Source: Cryptomeria japonica (Eukaryota > Streptophyta > Pinopsida > Cupressales > Cupressaceae). Taken from it: a stretch of 64,000 bases of DNA. Shown here one piece after another: positions 1 through 11,363 of this stretch. The notes below the pieces were generated by a model. That model did not search any database. It saw only the letters and a program-made list of their open reading frames with translations, and was not told the origin of the DNA. The stretch is from assembly GCF_030272615.1 (NCBI RefSeq), contig NC_081405.1, positions 608,890,677-608,954,676 of the forward strand. Direction: 5' to 3'. The translations under genes were made by a program, and so were the position numbers. Each line of letters starts with the position of its first letter. Position 1 is the first letter of the stretch.

Positions 1-526
1 TCACCAACAACTCACACAACGACCAATGGGAATCATCAAAAGAAATAGGAAATAATTATAAAACACTAGCAAGCACGTTACAATTATCTACAATAGCTGG
101 ACCAACATCACTTATCAAATCTTCATCAATCAACATCTGAAACTCAAGAATACTCAAACAACAACAACTATCACAAAGAAAGATAACTTGTGAAGCAACA
201 AATCATGAACCATCTAAAACAAAGATACACATGAACATCCTAGACAATCTCCTAAAATATCAACTCAAGATCTGATCACATAGGAATATACCGAAGGAAA
301 TACCAAACTTTACAAAGAATCGATCAGAAAAATAAAACTGCAAACTGGATCATATGATATAATCAATTAAGCTTTCAGATCACCAAAACCAATATAGAAT
401 GATATAATGATACTAGAAATATTCTATATGCTGAACCATGATCCAATAAACCACTGGAGCATTAAATCATAGGAATATGTTGACATCAATGACAACAACA
501 TATCCTAGCAATAGAAATGTCCAATA
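1..526 (-). repeat. 3' LTR of A (partial)
   Basis: Aligns with 5763-6284 across its whole length, for example the shared run around ACCAACATCACTTATCAAAT and the shared TTGACATCAATGACAACAAC near the inner end. Only about 40 % of the LTR is in the window. The inner end abuts the polypurine tract at 527. Confidence 0.88.
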
Positions 527-540
527 ATCTCCCCCTTTGG
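527..540 (-). promoter_or_regulatory. Polypurine tract of A
   Basis: On the minus strand this reads CCAAAGGGGGAGAT and lies directly against the LTR. It is the plus-strand DNA primer typical of SIRE-type Copia elements. It sits between the arms of an inverted repeat (478-491 and 541-554). Confidence 0.85.
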
Positions 541-875
541 CATTGATGGCAACACATGGATGTGAAAAACAATCAATGAAAATAAAGAGAAAATCTCCAA
601 TAGACTCCCCCAAGATTGAGTAGATAAAACAATTTTTCATGTGCTTCTCTCCCCCTTTGACATCAATGACAAAGGATCTCAAAATAGAAAACCAAAATCT
701 CCCTAGGCTCAGATAAACATATCAGCTCGTCTAAACCACAAACAAACTACTCCACTAGTGGAAAAGTATAAACTCATCAATCTGAAAAAAAGATAAGATT
801 GTAAAGTCCATCGAATTGATGCCACTCAATGCATCTAGTTCCCATCAGGAGGGGTGGATACCCCTAACTTGTCTC

Positions 876-1673
876 TCAAATATCAACAATTTGTTTCTTT
901 GTAGACACATATTCTAGCTTCACTTCCTCTTTACTAACTTTTTCTCTTAAGAAGTGATATTTGATTGATACATGTTTAGGCTTTGAATGTTGTACCTGGT
1001 TCTTTGAGATATTAATAGCACTGGAATTATCATAATATATGACAGTAGGCTCATCATAGATAACTCTGATGTCCTTCAACATTTTCTTCATCCAAACTAC
1101 TTGAGTGTAGTTACTAGCAGCAACAATGTATTCAACTTCAATAGTGGATAAGGAAATTGAATCATGTTTCTTAATAGCCCATGAATCCAATTTTTTAACC
1201 AAAAAAAATGCACCACCATAGGTACTCTTCCAACCAAAAACATCACTAGCCCAATCAGCATTAGTGTAAGCACATAACATGAAATCATCATTCCTCGGAT
1301 ACCACAAACTATAATCCATAGTTAGTTTAAAGTATCTGAATATCCTCTTTACAATAGGGACATGACTCTCTTTTAGATCAGCTTGATATCTAGCAGTCAT
1401 GCACACAACATGCATAACGTCCGGTCTATTCTGAGTTAAGTATATCAATCCACCAACCATAGATTTGTACAAAGTCTTATTATCTTTTGGAGATTCATGA
1501 TTTTTAGATAATTTATAGCTAGTCACCATAACAGATCCAATCAATATAGAGTCTTCTAACCCAAACTTATTTAGTAATTCCTTCATATATTTAGTTTGAG
1601 ATATAAAAATACCTTTTCCAATCCGTGAAATCAACAAACCTAAGAAAAATTTAATCTCTCCTATCATAGACAT
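876..1673 (-). pseudogene. A: RNase H region
   Basis: Copia RNase H wording is readable on the minus strand: a YTNADWAS catalytic-aspartate block, a STIEVEYI block, and near the end HSKPKHVSIKYHFLRE, matching the usual HSRTKHI.IRYHFIRD. The upstream part keeps the LTQNRPDVMHVV stretch that joins reverse transcriptase to RNase H. Its role was to remove the RNA template during reverse transcription in the virus-like particle. Fossil, part of element A. Confidence 0.85.
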
Positions 1674-1679
1674 CTCAAA

Positions 1680-2400
1680 TTATTTCTGCATATTACTAAA
1701 AAACTTCAAACTCAAGTTATCATCTCCTCCAAAGATAATGCCATGAATAAAAAATTCAACAATCAAAATGTTATCATTCTCAATCTTGAAATATAGATTA
1801 CTATCAGTAGTACCTTTATTAAATCCTAATTTTAACAAATACTTATCCAATATAGCATACCAAGCTCTAGGGGCTTGTTTCAATCCACAAAGAGCTTTCT
1901 TCAGTTTGCATACCATGTATCCATCATCTAATAATGAAAATCCATCAGGTTGCTCAATGTAAACTTCTTCTTCAAGATCACCATTCAAAAAGGTTTACTT
2001 GACATCCATCTCATATACCTTGAAATCCTTTTATGCAACATATGCAAGCAATATTATAACAACTTCAAGTCTAGCTACCAGAGAAAAATTCTCCTCATAA
2101 TCAATCCCTTCCTTTTGTGAATATCCTTTGCATACTAATATTGCTTTATTTCTGACAATTTCACCAACTTCATTTAATTTGTTCCTGAATACCCATTTAG
2201 TACCAATCACATTCTTATCTTTAGGTCTAGGCACAAGTTCCCATGTGTTATTCTTTTCAATCTGATTCAATTCTTCTTCCATAACACTTGTCCAATTTTC
2301 ATCTTTGAAATCCTCAACAACATCTTTAGGTTCAATTTTAGAAATCAAACATACCTCTTCAGCAAGTAGCCTTCTTCAAGTCATCACACATTTATTGTTA
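1680..2400 (-). pseudogene. A: reverse transcriptase region
   Basis: Minus-strand Copia reverse transcriptase remnants. The motifs [38 protein letters not shown] and [15 protein letters not shown] are all readable. The reverse transcriptase copied element RNA into DNA. Fossil part of A, lying between the integrase and RNase H remnants in normal Copia order. Confidence 0.85.
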
Positions 2401-2619
2401 TCACCAATAATCTAATTTTTAGAATGATTCAATCTTACATACCTTAGAGTCTTCTGATTACTCTGATTTTCAGGTTCCTGCACCTCTCCATCGACAACAA
2501 CAATGTTCAGGTTAGCTATCTATACCAGATCATTCTACTTCAATTCTTTAGTTTGAATAGGTGTTAGAACAACATGGTGACCATCATCATATTCACATGC
2601 TCTGATCTCTTTCCCACAA

Positions 2620-3620
2620 TTCTAATCAACTTTCACATTTCCAATTTTCACTATCTTTCTTAGTCTCTTATTGTAGCACCGATAGGCTTTTCTCTTTGTT
2701 GAATATCCCAATAAAATAACTTCATCACTTCTTGCATAAAAATTTCTTATATCCTCATCTCTCTTGATATAACACTTGCTTCCAAAAATTACGAAATATC
2801 TCATAGTAGGAACATGACCAAACACTAGATCATAAGGAGTCTTACTGGTATCACCTTGTATATGCACTCGGTTGAATGTGTAAACAACAATGCTAACAAC
2901 TTCTCTCCAATAGATCTTCAAAATATTTCCTTCAATTAGCATAGTCCTTGCAGCATCCAGGATAGTTATGATCTTCCTTTCAATAACACCATTGTATTGT
3001 GGGGTTCTAGAAGCAGATAATTATCTTCTAATATCATTCTTTTCACAAAATGAATCAAACTCACAGGAACAAAATTCTCCTCCTTTGTGAAATTTTAGAC
3101 ATTTCACCTTCAGTCATGTCTCAGTCTCAACCTTTGCTTTTAATATCTTGAATTTGTCCAATGCTTCTGATTTTTCTTTAAAAAAGAGAACCCACATCAT
3201 TCTAGAATAATAATCAATCAGTAACATAAAATATTTGTCACTCTACACACTTCTAATGTTTGTAGGTCTATAGAGGTTAGTATGCACAAGATCTAGAAAT
3301 CAGTTACATGTATACTGATTACTCTTGAAAGTAATTCTTGTTTGCTTCCCCATTTGACATTTCTTACATACTAGATTAGTAGGCTTAATAAATTTAGGAA
3401 GATCTCTAACAACTTGTGTGGAACTGATCTTAATCATTGACTCAAAATTAATATGACACATTCTCTTATACCACAACCAACTTTCATAAATCTAAGAAAT
3501 CAAGCAACTTTTGTCACCAACATTCAAATGAAAGATATTACCTTCATTCTTAGTTCTAGATGCAATCTCTATACTAGAGGCATTTAGGATCCTTCATTTT
3601 CCATTCTTGAACTGTATATC
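2620..3620 (-). pseudogene. A: integrase region
   Basis: The minus strand carries the integrase C-terminal part, including YTFNRVHIQ, TPYDLVFGHVP and the IFGSKCYIKRDED stretch, followed upstream by decayed core and zinc-binding portions. Integrase inserted the element DNA into the host chromosome. Fossil part of A. Confidence 0.75.
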
Positions 3621-3650
3621 ATAACCTTTGCCAACCATCTATCCAACACT

Positions 3651-3953
3651 TCAAATATTATGTTTCAAACCTTCAACATACAAGTCATCATTAGTGTTAT
3701 TCTTACCATCAAAGGAAATAGATCCTCTACCATGGATCACACATGCTTTGTCATCTCCAAATATTACTATTCCACCATCATACCTCTCCATACTCACAAT
3801 TTTTCTTTTATCACCAGTCATATGATGTGAAAAACTATTGTCAATTACCCATTCATCTTTCTCTTCAACTTTAGCAGCTAAAGCTTTCTCCTCAATAGTG
3901 CATCTTGTGGAGTCAATAGGTACCGATCCATCTTCTTTGATAGAAATAAACAT
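3651..3953 (-). pseudogene. A: protease region
   Basis: Minus-strand Copia protease remnant with [17 protein letters not shown], the position of the family's D-S-G aspartic protease motif (W.LDSG.S.HMTGD), then the usual VIFGDDKACVIHGRGSI and DDLYVEGLKHN segments. Its role was to process Gag and Pol. Fossil part of A. Confidence 0.8.
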
Positions 3954-3965
3954 AACTTCATCACC

Positions 3966-4900
3966 TTATGATTCTTCATCTGTAATACCTTCATCAACAA
4001 TATAATAACAGTTATTCTCATACCTATCATTCCTATCATATTTATCATGCCTATCGTATTTAGAAATTCTCTTCTGGCATCTAGAAGAAAAATTTCCTAT
4101 CTTATTGCAAGAGAAACATTTTTTAGGCAATTTTCCATCATACTTACCAGCTCCCTTAGCCAATCTCCAGGCAATCAATGCTTCAAGCTCATCCAATTCT
4201 CTTTCTTTCACCTCCATATCTCTTCCATCTCTTTCATATCTGGATATTGTACATTCATCGGGATCATACTTCTGCAATCCAGATATAGATGCTCTAAATG
4301 TTGTTTCAGATTTTCCACGTGATTCATCAAATTTGCTCATCTCAAATGCAGAAATCTTCCCAACCAACATATCTCTTGTCCTAGTAGTTACACTTTGCAT
4401 CTCATCAATAGAAGCTACCTTATGTTTGTAAGTAGGAGGCAATGATATTAGCACCTTAGCAATAATTTCATCTTCTTTAAAAGTTCTGACAAGTTCATTC
4501 AACTTATCCATAAAGGATTTTATATTCTCATCTTCTCCCATCTTCAACATCTCATACTTCCCTTTTAAAGTCTGTAACTTAGAAACTTTTACCTGTTTAT
4601 CTCCTTCATACAAGGTCTGAAGCTTCTCCTAGATCTCATGTGTAGTTTAAAGTCCCATTGCATTAGTCATTTCTGAATCAGTCAGGGTGCTCAGCAATGC
4701 TTCCTTAGCTCTAATGTTATTTTTAGCATCCTTGATCTCACTAGTAGTAATCGGTCTATTCTGGGGAACATAATAGGCATCCTTTGTAATCTTCTAGTAA
4801 TCTTCTCCAAGACATCTTAAGTGCACCTCCATCTAATTCTTCAATATAACATAATTAATTCCATCAAATCTTAGACTCTCCTTCATAAAGAGAACACCTC
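3966..4900 (-). pseudogene. A: gag region
   Basis: Minus-strand Copia Gag remnant. It has the UBN2-like capsid part (LKGKYEMLKMGEDENIKSF, VLISLPPTYKHKVASIDE) and a zinc-knuckle-like stretch, KKCFSCNKIGNFSSRCQ. Gag formed the virus-like particle and bound element RNA. Fossil part of A, just downstream of the primer binding site. Confidence 0.8.
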
Positions 4901-4952
4901 CAGTTGCCATCCTGGATCTCCTCGAGTGGTTAAGATTCTTCTAGAGGACCTA

Positions 4953-4964
4953 GCTCTTATACCA
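4953..4964 (-). promoter_or_regulatory. Primer binding site of A
   Basis: The minus strand reads TGGTATAAGAGC, close to the TGGTATCAGAGC complement of initiator tRNA-Met. It lies two bases from the inner end of the 5' LTR. Confidence 0.75.
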
Positions 4965-4966
4965 AT

Positions 4967-6284
4967 TATCAACAATAATAATCAAAAGAAAACTGAGAGG
5001 GGAGGGGTGAATCAGTTTTCACGGGATTAACAAACTTAACCAAAAATACAAATCTGATTAACTACAACAACAAAGATAAGTAAATTGAGAGCATGACACA
5101 CAACACCAATATTTTGACGTGGAAAACTCGGTTAAGGGAAAAACCATGGTGGGAACCTACCCACAATAAGATGATACTCTATAGCAGTATGTGAAAATAA
5201 TTACAATGGGGAATGCACTCACATTTAGGTACACTGCCCACAGGTCAGTGCTCAAGATACAATAACTTGGAAGGCTGCAATCCTCAAGGAAGTTTCACTA
5301 ACTTACAACAATATTCTTACTACAATCCAGAACAAATGAACTACAATAATAGCATCTACTAATTCTTGATGACAGTTCTGGTTAAGCACATTTGTCTTCT
5401 TTGCACAAATCTCTACTCAATACACCATACCAAAATATGAATCCCTGTGTTCACACATACAATACTCTTTGATAATGTAGACACAACCTTGATACCTAAA
5501 TTACATGACAATGTCACCTATTTATACATTTTTTCAACCTTGACAATAATGTCGACCAAATGCTCAACTCACAGTTATAAAATTACATCTCATGATACAA
5601 AGATCGACCACCAAACCAATATAACAATATACATGATATAACATGGACCTAAAAAAATGCTCAAACATGCAACACCACTGGAAATCACACCAAGATCCAC
5701 TGCAACACGCTTCACCATCAAGAATACCGCATACATGAAGAGTACCATTGGTTAATTTAAATTACCAACAAATCACACAATGACCAATGCAGATCATCAA
5801 AATAAATAGGACATAATTAGGAAGCACCAACGAGCATGTTAGAATCATCTGCAATAGCTGCACCAACACCACTTATCAAATCTTCAACAATCAACATCTG
5901 AAACTCAAGAATACTCAAAAAAACAACTGTCACAAAGAAACATAACTTGTGGAGTACCAAATCATAAACCATCTGAAATAAAGATACACATGAACATCCC
6001 AAACAATCTCCCAAAATCTCAATTGAATATCTGATCACACCCAAATATCGGAGGAAATACTGAACTATGCGAAACACTGATCAAAAAAATAAAACTGCAA
6101 ATCAGATCATATAATATGATCAACTAAGCTTCTGGATCACCAAAAGCAATATACAAAGATATAATGATACTAGAAATACTCCATACACAAAATCATGATA
6201 CCAATAAACCACGAAAGCAATAAATCACATAAATATGTTGACATCAATGACAACAACATATCCTAGTAGCAACAATGTCCAACA
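4967..6284 (-). repeat. 5' LTR of A
   Basis: Begins (minus strand) with TGTTGGACATTG at 6284 and ends by the primer binding site. Its outer 520 bp align with 1-526. Near the inner end it holds the GAGGGGAGGGGTGAATC stretch commonly seen near the 3' end of SIRE-type LTRs. Confidence 0.85.
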
Positions 6285-6973
6285 ACCACCTCAATAGAGA
6301 CAAAAGGAGGGAGAATAACCATAAAAAAAGCCTCAGAACCATTCCACCCACAAAATAGAGCACCAAAAACCTCCCAATAGCACTTGCCAGAAAAAACCAC
6401 AACATCCTTCCCCACCTTAATAGGAGAGGTTATCTCCAATTCCAACCATTTGTACCTCAATAAAAGACAAGGTCGCCTCTATAGGAAAAAATTGAAATAA
6501 CCAAGAATATTGAGATAAAAGTAACAAAGTTAACATCGATGAGGCATAGAGTGTAAAACCATCAATAGGGGCTAAGGCCTCTTATAGCCCCAAAGACCAA
6601 ACCAAAAGCAGTAGAAAATCTACCAAAGCTTTAGCCGAAGGGGGAGGAAAACCCTTGAAAGCAACAAAAAATCCACCAGGGTTGCAAACTCCCCTTCCAC
6701 ATCCACACACGAGTAAAACAAAAAGCTAGCTGGAAGAGAAGAGAATACCCAAGATCAAGTATCCAACCAAACAGAACTAGGCACACAGGGCACGACTGAA
6801 GAAAACACTCATCGTGGGCCACCAAAGAACTAAGGCAACACAAACCAGATCCACCTCAGTCCCCAAAATGCAAACTCCATCTACATCCCCTACTCCATCT
6901 TTCTCACTGGAAACCCTACCCCCTATGCCCCCTTCACTGCTCCCGCTCATTACTCTCTTTTCCATATATGCTG
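6285..6973 (-). mobile_element. LINE-like retroposon fragment (family X, copy 1)
   Basis: This stretch is compositionally unlike its AT-rich surroundings. It shares with 11364-13012 and 48527-49457 the recurring motif CCTCAATAGGAGAGG and its reverse complement (also seen as CTATAGAGGTGG). The left boundary is element A and the right boundary is the start of the shared repeat at 6974. No poly-A end is visible here, so it is a fragment. No open frame with recognisable domains was found. The family assignment is an inference from shared short motifs, not an alignment over the full length. Confidence 0.45.
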
Positions 6974-7748
6974 CTTACATATTTCATATTGTTATATACA
7001 CTTTTATTTGATATAGGTTAGGTTTTATTTATTAATTAAATTTTAGTCATAAAAAAATTTTAAGTTTAATATTTGAAAGAAAAGCTTTAAGAATTATAAA
7101 CTTGAGCAAAATATCGCTACCTTATCAATAATCATAGAATAGAAATTAAGATATAACTTCTTATAAATCATGGAAATCTAATGATACGAGGACTATTCAT
7201 ATACAAATAGATCATAGTTTATATGTAAAAAGATGGATACACACTTTCTCTAAAAAATGGATCCACTAAAAAATTAAAAATTAACAATTAAAAATTTGAA
7301 AAATAAAAACAAATTAAGTAACACAATTAGTATATATCATGGTAAAACTCAAGATTGGGATTGTTATGATGGGGTGATCCCACAATACTAGTCTACACTT
7401 TCTAGCCAAACTTGACATTGAAATCAATATTTTGCACTAGATCTTCACTTTTTAATACTTATAGAGGCTAAAACATTTAGAATTGGAAGATGAAACAAAC
7501 TAATTATTTGTGATAGTTTTATGCATATTCTAGATATATTTTTTGTGTTAACAAATAAACTAAAAAAATTACTATATTTCACAATAAACCACAAGATTAA
7601 GATTGTTATGATGACTTTCTCATAAATGAATGTGTATACAAATTGATAATAAGAAATATTAAAATTTATATATAAAATTTGATATAGTAAACTTACTTAA
7701 AGACTTGATTCTTGAAAATGATGATAGAAAGTGGTATTTATATTTTTT
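6974..7748. repeat. Repeat shared with 46128-46883
   Basis: AT-rich, non-coding. It aligns almost end to end with 46128-46883: shared ATATAGGTTAGGTTTTATTT, shared TATTTTGCACTAGATCTTCA, then the same junction into the G LTR. Because both copies flank the same LTR at the same point, the flank and G were probably duplicated together. Confidence 0.75.
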
Positions 7749-8050
7749 TATTGGAGCTAGGATCATGAGCTACAAAATAATTTCACTAGAGAGAAAATAA
7801 TATTTCGCTAGAAGAATAAACAATGTATTGAGACATTTATAAAATGTACAATAGCTCGATTATATAAGAAAAAGGCAAGGCGTGTGAGAACACATGATGA
7901 GGCCATGTGTCTCAATAGGATGACAAGATAGGTAGATAGTTAGTTAACATTAAATACCTCTCAACAACCTAGCTACAACTAATAAATGCACCTAAAATAA
8001 TAAAATCATAACTTGAACTTAAGCTTGAGTAAATAATATTTACTCCAATA
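7749..8050 (-). repeat. 3' LTR of G1
   Basis: Runs from TTGGAGCTAGGATCATGAG to ATATTTACTCCAATA. It matches 38549-38843 and 46884-47180, including AACTAATAAATGCACCTAAAA and CTTGAGTAAATAAT near the inner end. Confidence 0.75.
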
Positions 8051-10124
8051 TCTCCCTTAAGTACAACTTAGGGAGAAAAAATATTATGCAAATGGTGCAA
8101 TACTAATATGATGAATCAATATATGGGCCTTGGTAGCTAGGACATGTTAGGTACCCATGCAGAACTAATCATCCAAGTAATCTCTTACAAACAAAGAAAG
8201 AAAAAACTAATGGGACAAAGAACCTCTCTGAAAAAGTGACAATGCAAATTGTATGCAAGTGAGGAATGAAGTTATTTATGGAGGTGTGGTCCCCAATACC
8301 CCCTAAGAACTACATCCATCATGAAAATACAATTGATGTCCTTCTCATAAGAGGGAGAGTGAGAGACTATGTAGCCCCCCCACAATGAATAATATCCTAC
8401 AAGAATAGTAAGTGTCTAAAAGAAAAAGCATGGTCCAATGCATAAAAACAATTTATCTCCGTTTAGGAAGAAATAAAAGCATATCTAGATGTGGGTATGC
8501 TTCCCATTCTAGATAGAAATTGGTAGAAAGAGAAATCCAAATGTATGATGATGTCATTGAAAACTACTCATGTGTATCCTTGTCCATGAAAGATGATGAT
8601 TCCATAATAAAACTAGGTACATACCCAACCAAAGAAGAAAGTGACAAGATGGAACTATGTGGAAACTGATATAGAACTCGCTCCAAAGATGGATATGATG
8701 TTACAATAGGAATGAAATGAATATTATCAAGGAGAGATAACCCCTCAAATGTATCCTCCAAATCTTAAATGTGAGACCGACAAATAATGAACCAACATCT
8801 ATCAAATAGGAATCCCAATTAGGAAGAAAAATAGATACATCACATAATGAATCAAGACAATGTGTCCTTCTGTGAACTCTAAAAGATAGTGATGCTCTTG
8901 CTGATCAAGAATGATGGAAGTCTTAAATGACTTGGGATAAGGAGTCAATGGAAGTGAAGGTGGATCAATTATCTCTAAAGAAGAATCAAGTACATTGGAA
9001 GAAACCTCAATCGTCTTTGAAATCTCATATAAAACTCCCTAATAGTATCACAATCATATGGTATCTTCTTTGAAGGATGAAGAGGCACACTACAATTTTA
9101 AAGAGGATCATCTGAGAATTGCTAAGTATCAAGATCTCCATATAACTCCCAAAGTTGAGTCCAAAGAGCATAAGGAGACTTAAACTCTAAAACAGGGTCC
9201 AAACTGTCATCAAGGACATGCATTGTAATGACTCCTAAGACATGAACTCTCTTGTAATTCCAAAAAAATATAATTTAGTATAAAATATGTGGGGCCATTG
9301 ATTGGTTGATGAGGAGCCGCTAAATGAGATGTGGTGGGTTCTTGCACCATGTTAGCTCCAAGTCAAACAAACACAATGTCAATTAACAAGTCAAGAATAT
9401 CATTGATACTTGCAACACGAGGCCATATGCATGTGTGCATGAGCAAGAGTCTTTGATGAGAGGTGGAAATAAATGTGGGTGCTAGGCTCTAGGAATATCT
9501 TAAAAAGAATTTACTCAATCCATATGGTATTAAATTTCCAAAAATAACACTCAAACCTTGTGCATAGGGCCCACATAAAAAATACCCAAGCTCTGCCGAT
9601 AACAAATCATCTAATCAATAAAACTATGGAAGCTCTAAATAATACTTGAAGAGGACATTAGAAGGTTTTGCACACAGTTTTATGGATGCTGAAAAATATA
9701 GAAGAGAACGTCATCCAATAAATAAGCTAGGCTAATTCAGCTTCCCTTAGCCACTAAAAATGAAAAGCTGATAGGAATGTGCACTGCCAAATTTGACATT
9801 GGGCCTATAAATGAACCTACAAACCTATCGATGCTGATTGGTCAATAATTAATTCCACAAGATAAATGGTACAAGATGATATATAAGAAAAGGATCCAAA
9901 TGAGATCGACTAACAAATTATTACAAAAAATAAGCCTTCAAACAATATAAGTTGATCTGTAAATGGAAATGTATGTTCAAAACATGCAAATGGATCAGTC
10001 CAAAACCCTTCTAACTACAATGAGTGAGATCAGATAGCAATTAAGCTCATCTAATCAGATTAGTTCGGACTGAGCAAACCATGAACAAGGTTGAGCTTAG
10101 CAATGAAAGAGAAGACACCCAATG
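8051..10124 (-). pseudogene. G1: internal region with gag-like remnant
   Basis: Mostly non-coding by frame, but around 9120-9250 the minus strand reads RVHVLGVITMHVLDD and YALWTQLWELYGDLDT. The same block recurs in G2 (52189-52443 and 52724-52948), so it was once coding. The LW..LWELYGD pattern resembles the UBN2-type Gag of Copia elements. Downstream, 8564-8761 reads EDTFEGLSLLDNIHFIPI, also repeated in G2. No pol domains. The assignment to Gag is an inference from this short motif and its position. Confidence 0.5.
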
Positions 10125-10669
10125 TGTAACACCCCATGCATATGAACCCCTATCCCTTTTGCACTTATTTTTTCAGTTTGTGTGGTTTGACATTTTGTCA
10201 AATACTTGGCATGTATTCATTTAAGACTGATTTCTGAGTTTTTTTTCTAGAGTTAATGGCTCTGACACCGCTATAACATACACCCTTATGCCTCCCTTAT
10301 TTCTTCATGAGTTAATGGCTTTGACACCACTATAACATACACTCTTATACCTCCCTTATTTATTCATGTTTGATTGTAATGTTTTGATGATGAATTTCAA
10401 TGTTTTTTCATAGCAATATATTGCAGAAAAATAGAAAATATTTCTTCAATTTAATCTCAGTAAAATTTGAACATTAAATAGGAAATATATTGTTGAAAAA
10501 TTCCAAATTTTTATGCAAGCTTAAATATTCAATTTTTCAAAAAAATACTAACAACCCAATTCATAAAATAACCCTTGTTATCTCAAAGCAACATACCCAA
10601 AAAATGCAACAATACTTGGTTTGGGTTACTCACAAAATTCATCCCAGCAATACTTTGAAAGACTGAAAA

Positions 10670-10800
10670 TCTGCAAAATCATTGTAGCAAATTACTATGG
10701 CAGGGTACTATAGCAATGACACTGTAGCGAATTATTGTAGCATTGTACTATAGCAACAACACTATAGTGAAGTTACTGTAGCACTACACTATAGCAAACA
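10670..10800. repeat. Degenerate short tandem array in F LTR
   Basis: About eight imperfect units built around ACTATAGCA / ACTGTAGCA separated by 5-10 bases. The same array is in the other LTR at 36893-37020 with a different number and order of units, so it evolves within the LTR. Confidence 0.65.
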
Positions 10801-11363
10801 CTATTTTCTCTTTTTTTTATTTTTGGCTGCCACAAATTCCCTCAATCTAAAAAAATATTAATTCTTCAAATAAATCTCCAAGAAGCTCATAGATTTACAT
10901 TTGCCTACAAACCTTCATGAATTTGTAAATGAAACTCTTCATTATAAATAAGTTATCTCCTCTAATGCCAACTTGCAGAATTAAACTCTTTGAATCCCAA
11001 ATAACTCCTCAAACTGATCACTAAAGAACAATGTGAACTCTAAAATAAATACATCGATAAATGGAATTGGGTTTTTTTCCAATCCAAAGAACCTAAAGGT
11101 TTTCATCCTAGGGCATGAAACTGAAAACTAGAAGCTCCTAGATTCTCCAAAAGAAAATAATAAACCAAGCATATCTAGAAAAGAATACAAATTGCCCTTA
11201 TACTCTTTCCCAAAGAGATTGACTCCTCTTCCTTGGCAAATGTGGGATAAATGAAGTTCTTTTTTATTTTAATCTTTTAATCTCCTCTTTACACGCACAA
11301 CGTACTTTAAGTGAAAGGGGACATTTAATATTTATAACATATAACTTTATGTGCCACTAAATT

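Larger units (their letters stand above)
1..6284 (-). mobile_element. Copia LTR retrotransposon A (SIRE lineage), fossil
   Basis: Minus-strand element whose 3' LTR runs off the left window edge. Reading right to left it shows a 5' LTR (about 1.3 kb), a tRNA-Met-type primer binding site, gag, protease, integrase, reverse transcriptase, RNase H, a polypurine tract and the visible part of the 3' LTR. The domain order with integrase before reverse transcriptase places it in Copia. The polypurine tract next to a TGTTGG-type LTR start and the wording of the RNase H region suggest the SIRE lineage. It is broken, with many breaks (ten or more). The two LTR portions differ by roughly 12 % by eye, so it is old. 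The left target-site duplication cannot be seen. Confidence 0.9.

Noticed and set aside
6777-6965. Short minus-strand frame as a gene
   Set aside because: It lies in the family X retroposon fragment and shows no domain or conservation with the other copies.
7749-8050. G as a TRIM or Cassandra element
   Set aside because: No 5S rRNA-like promoter in the LTR, and the internal region is far too long for a TRIM.
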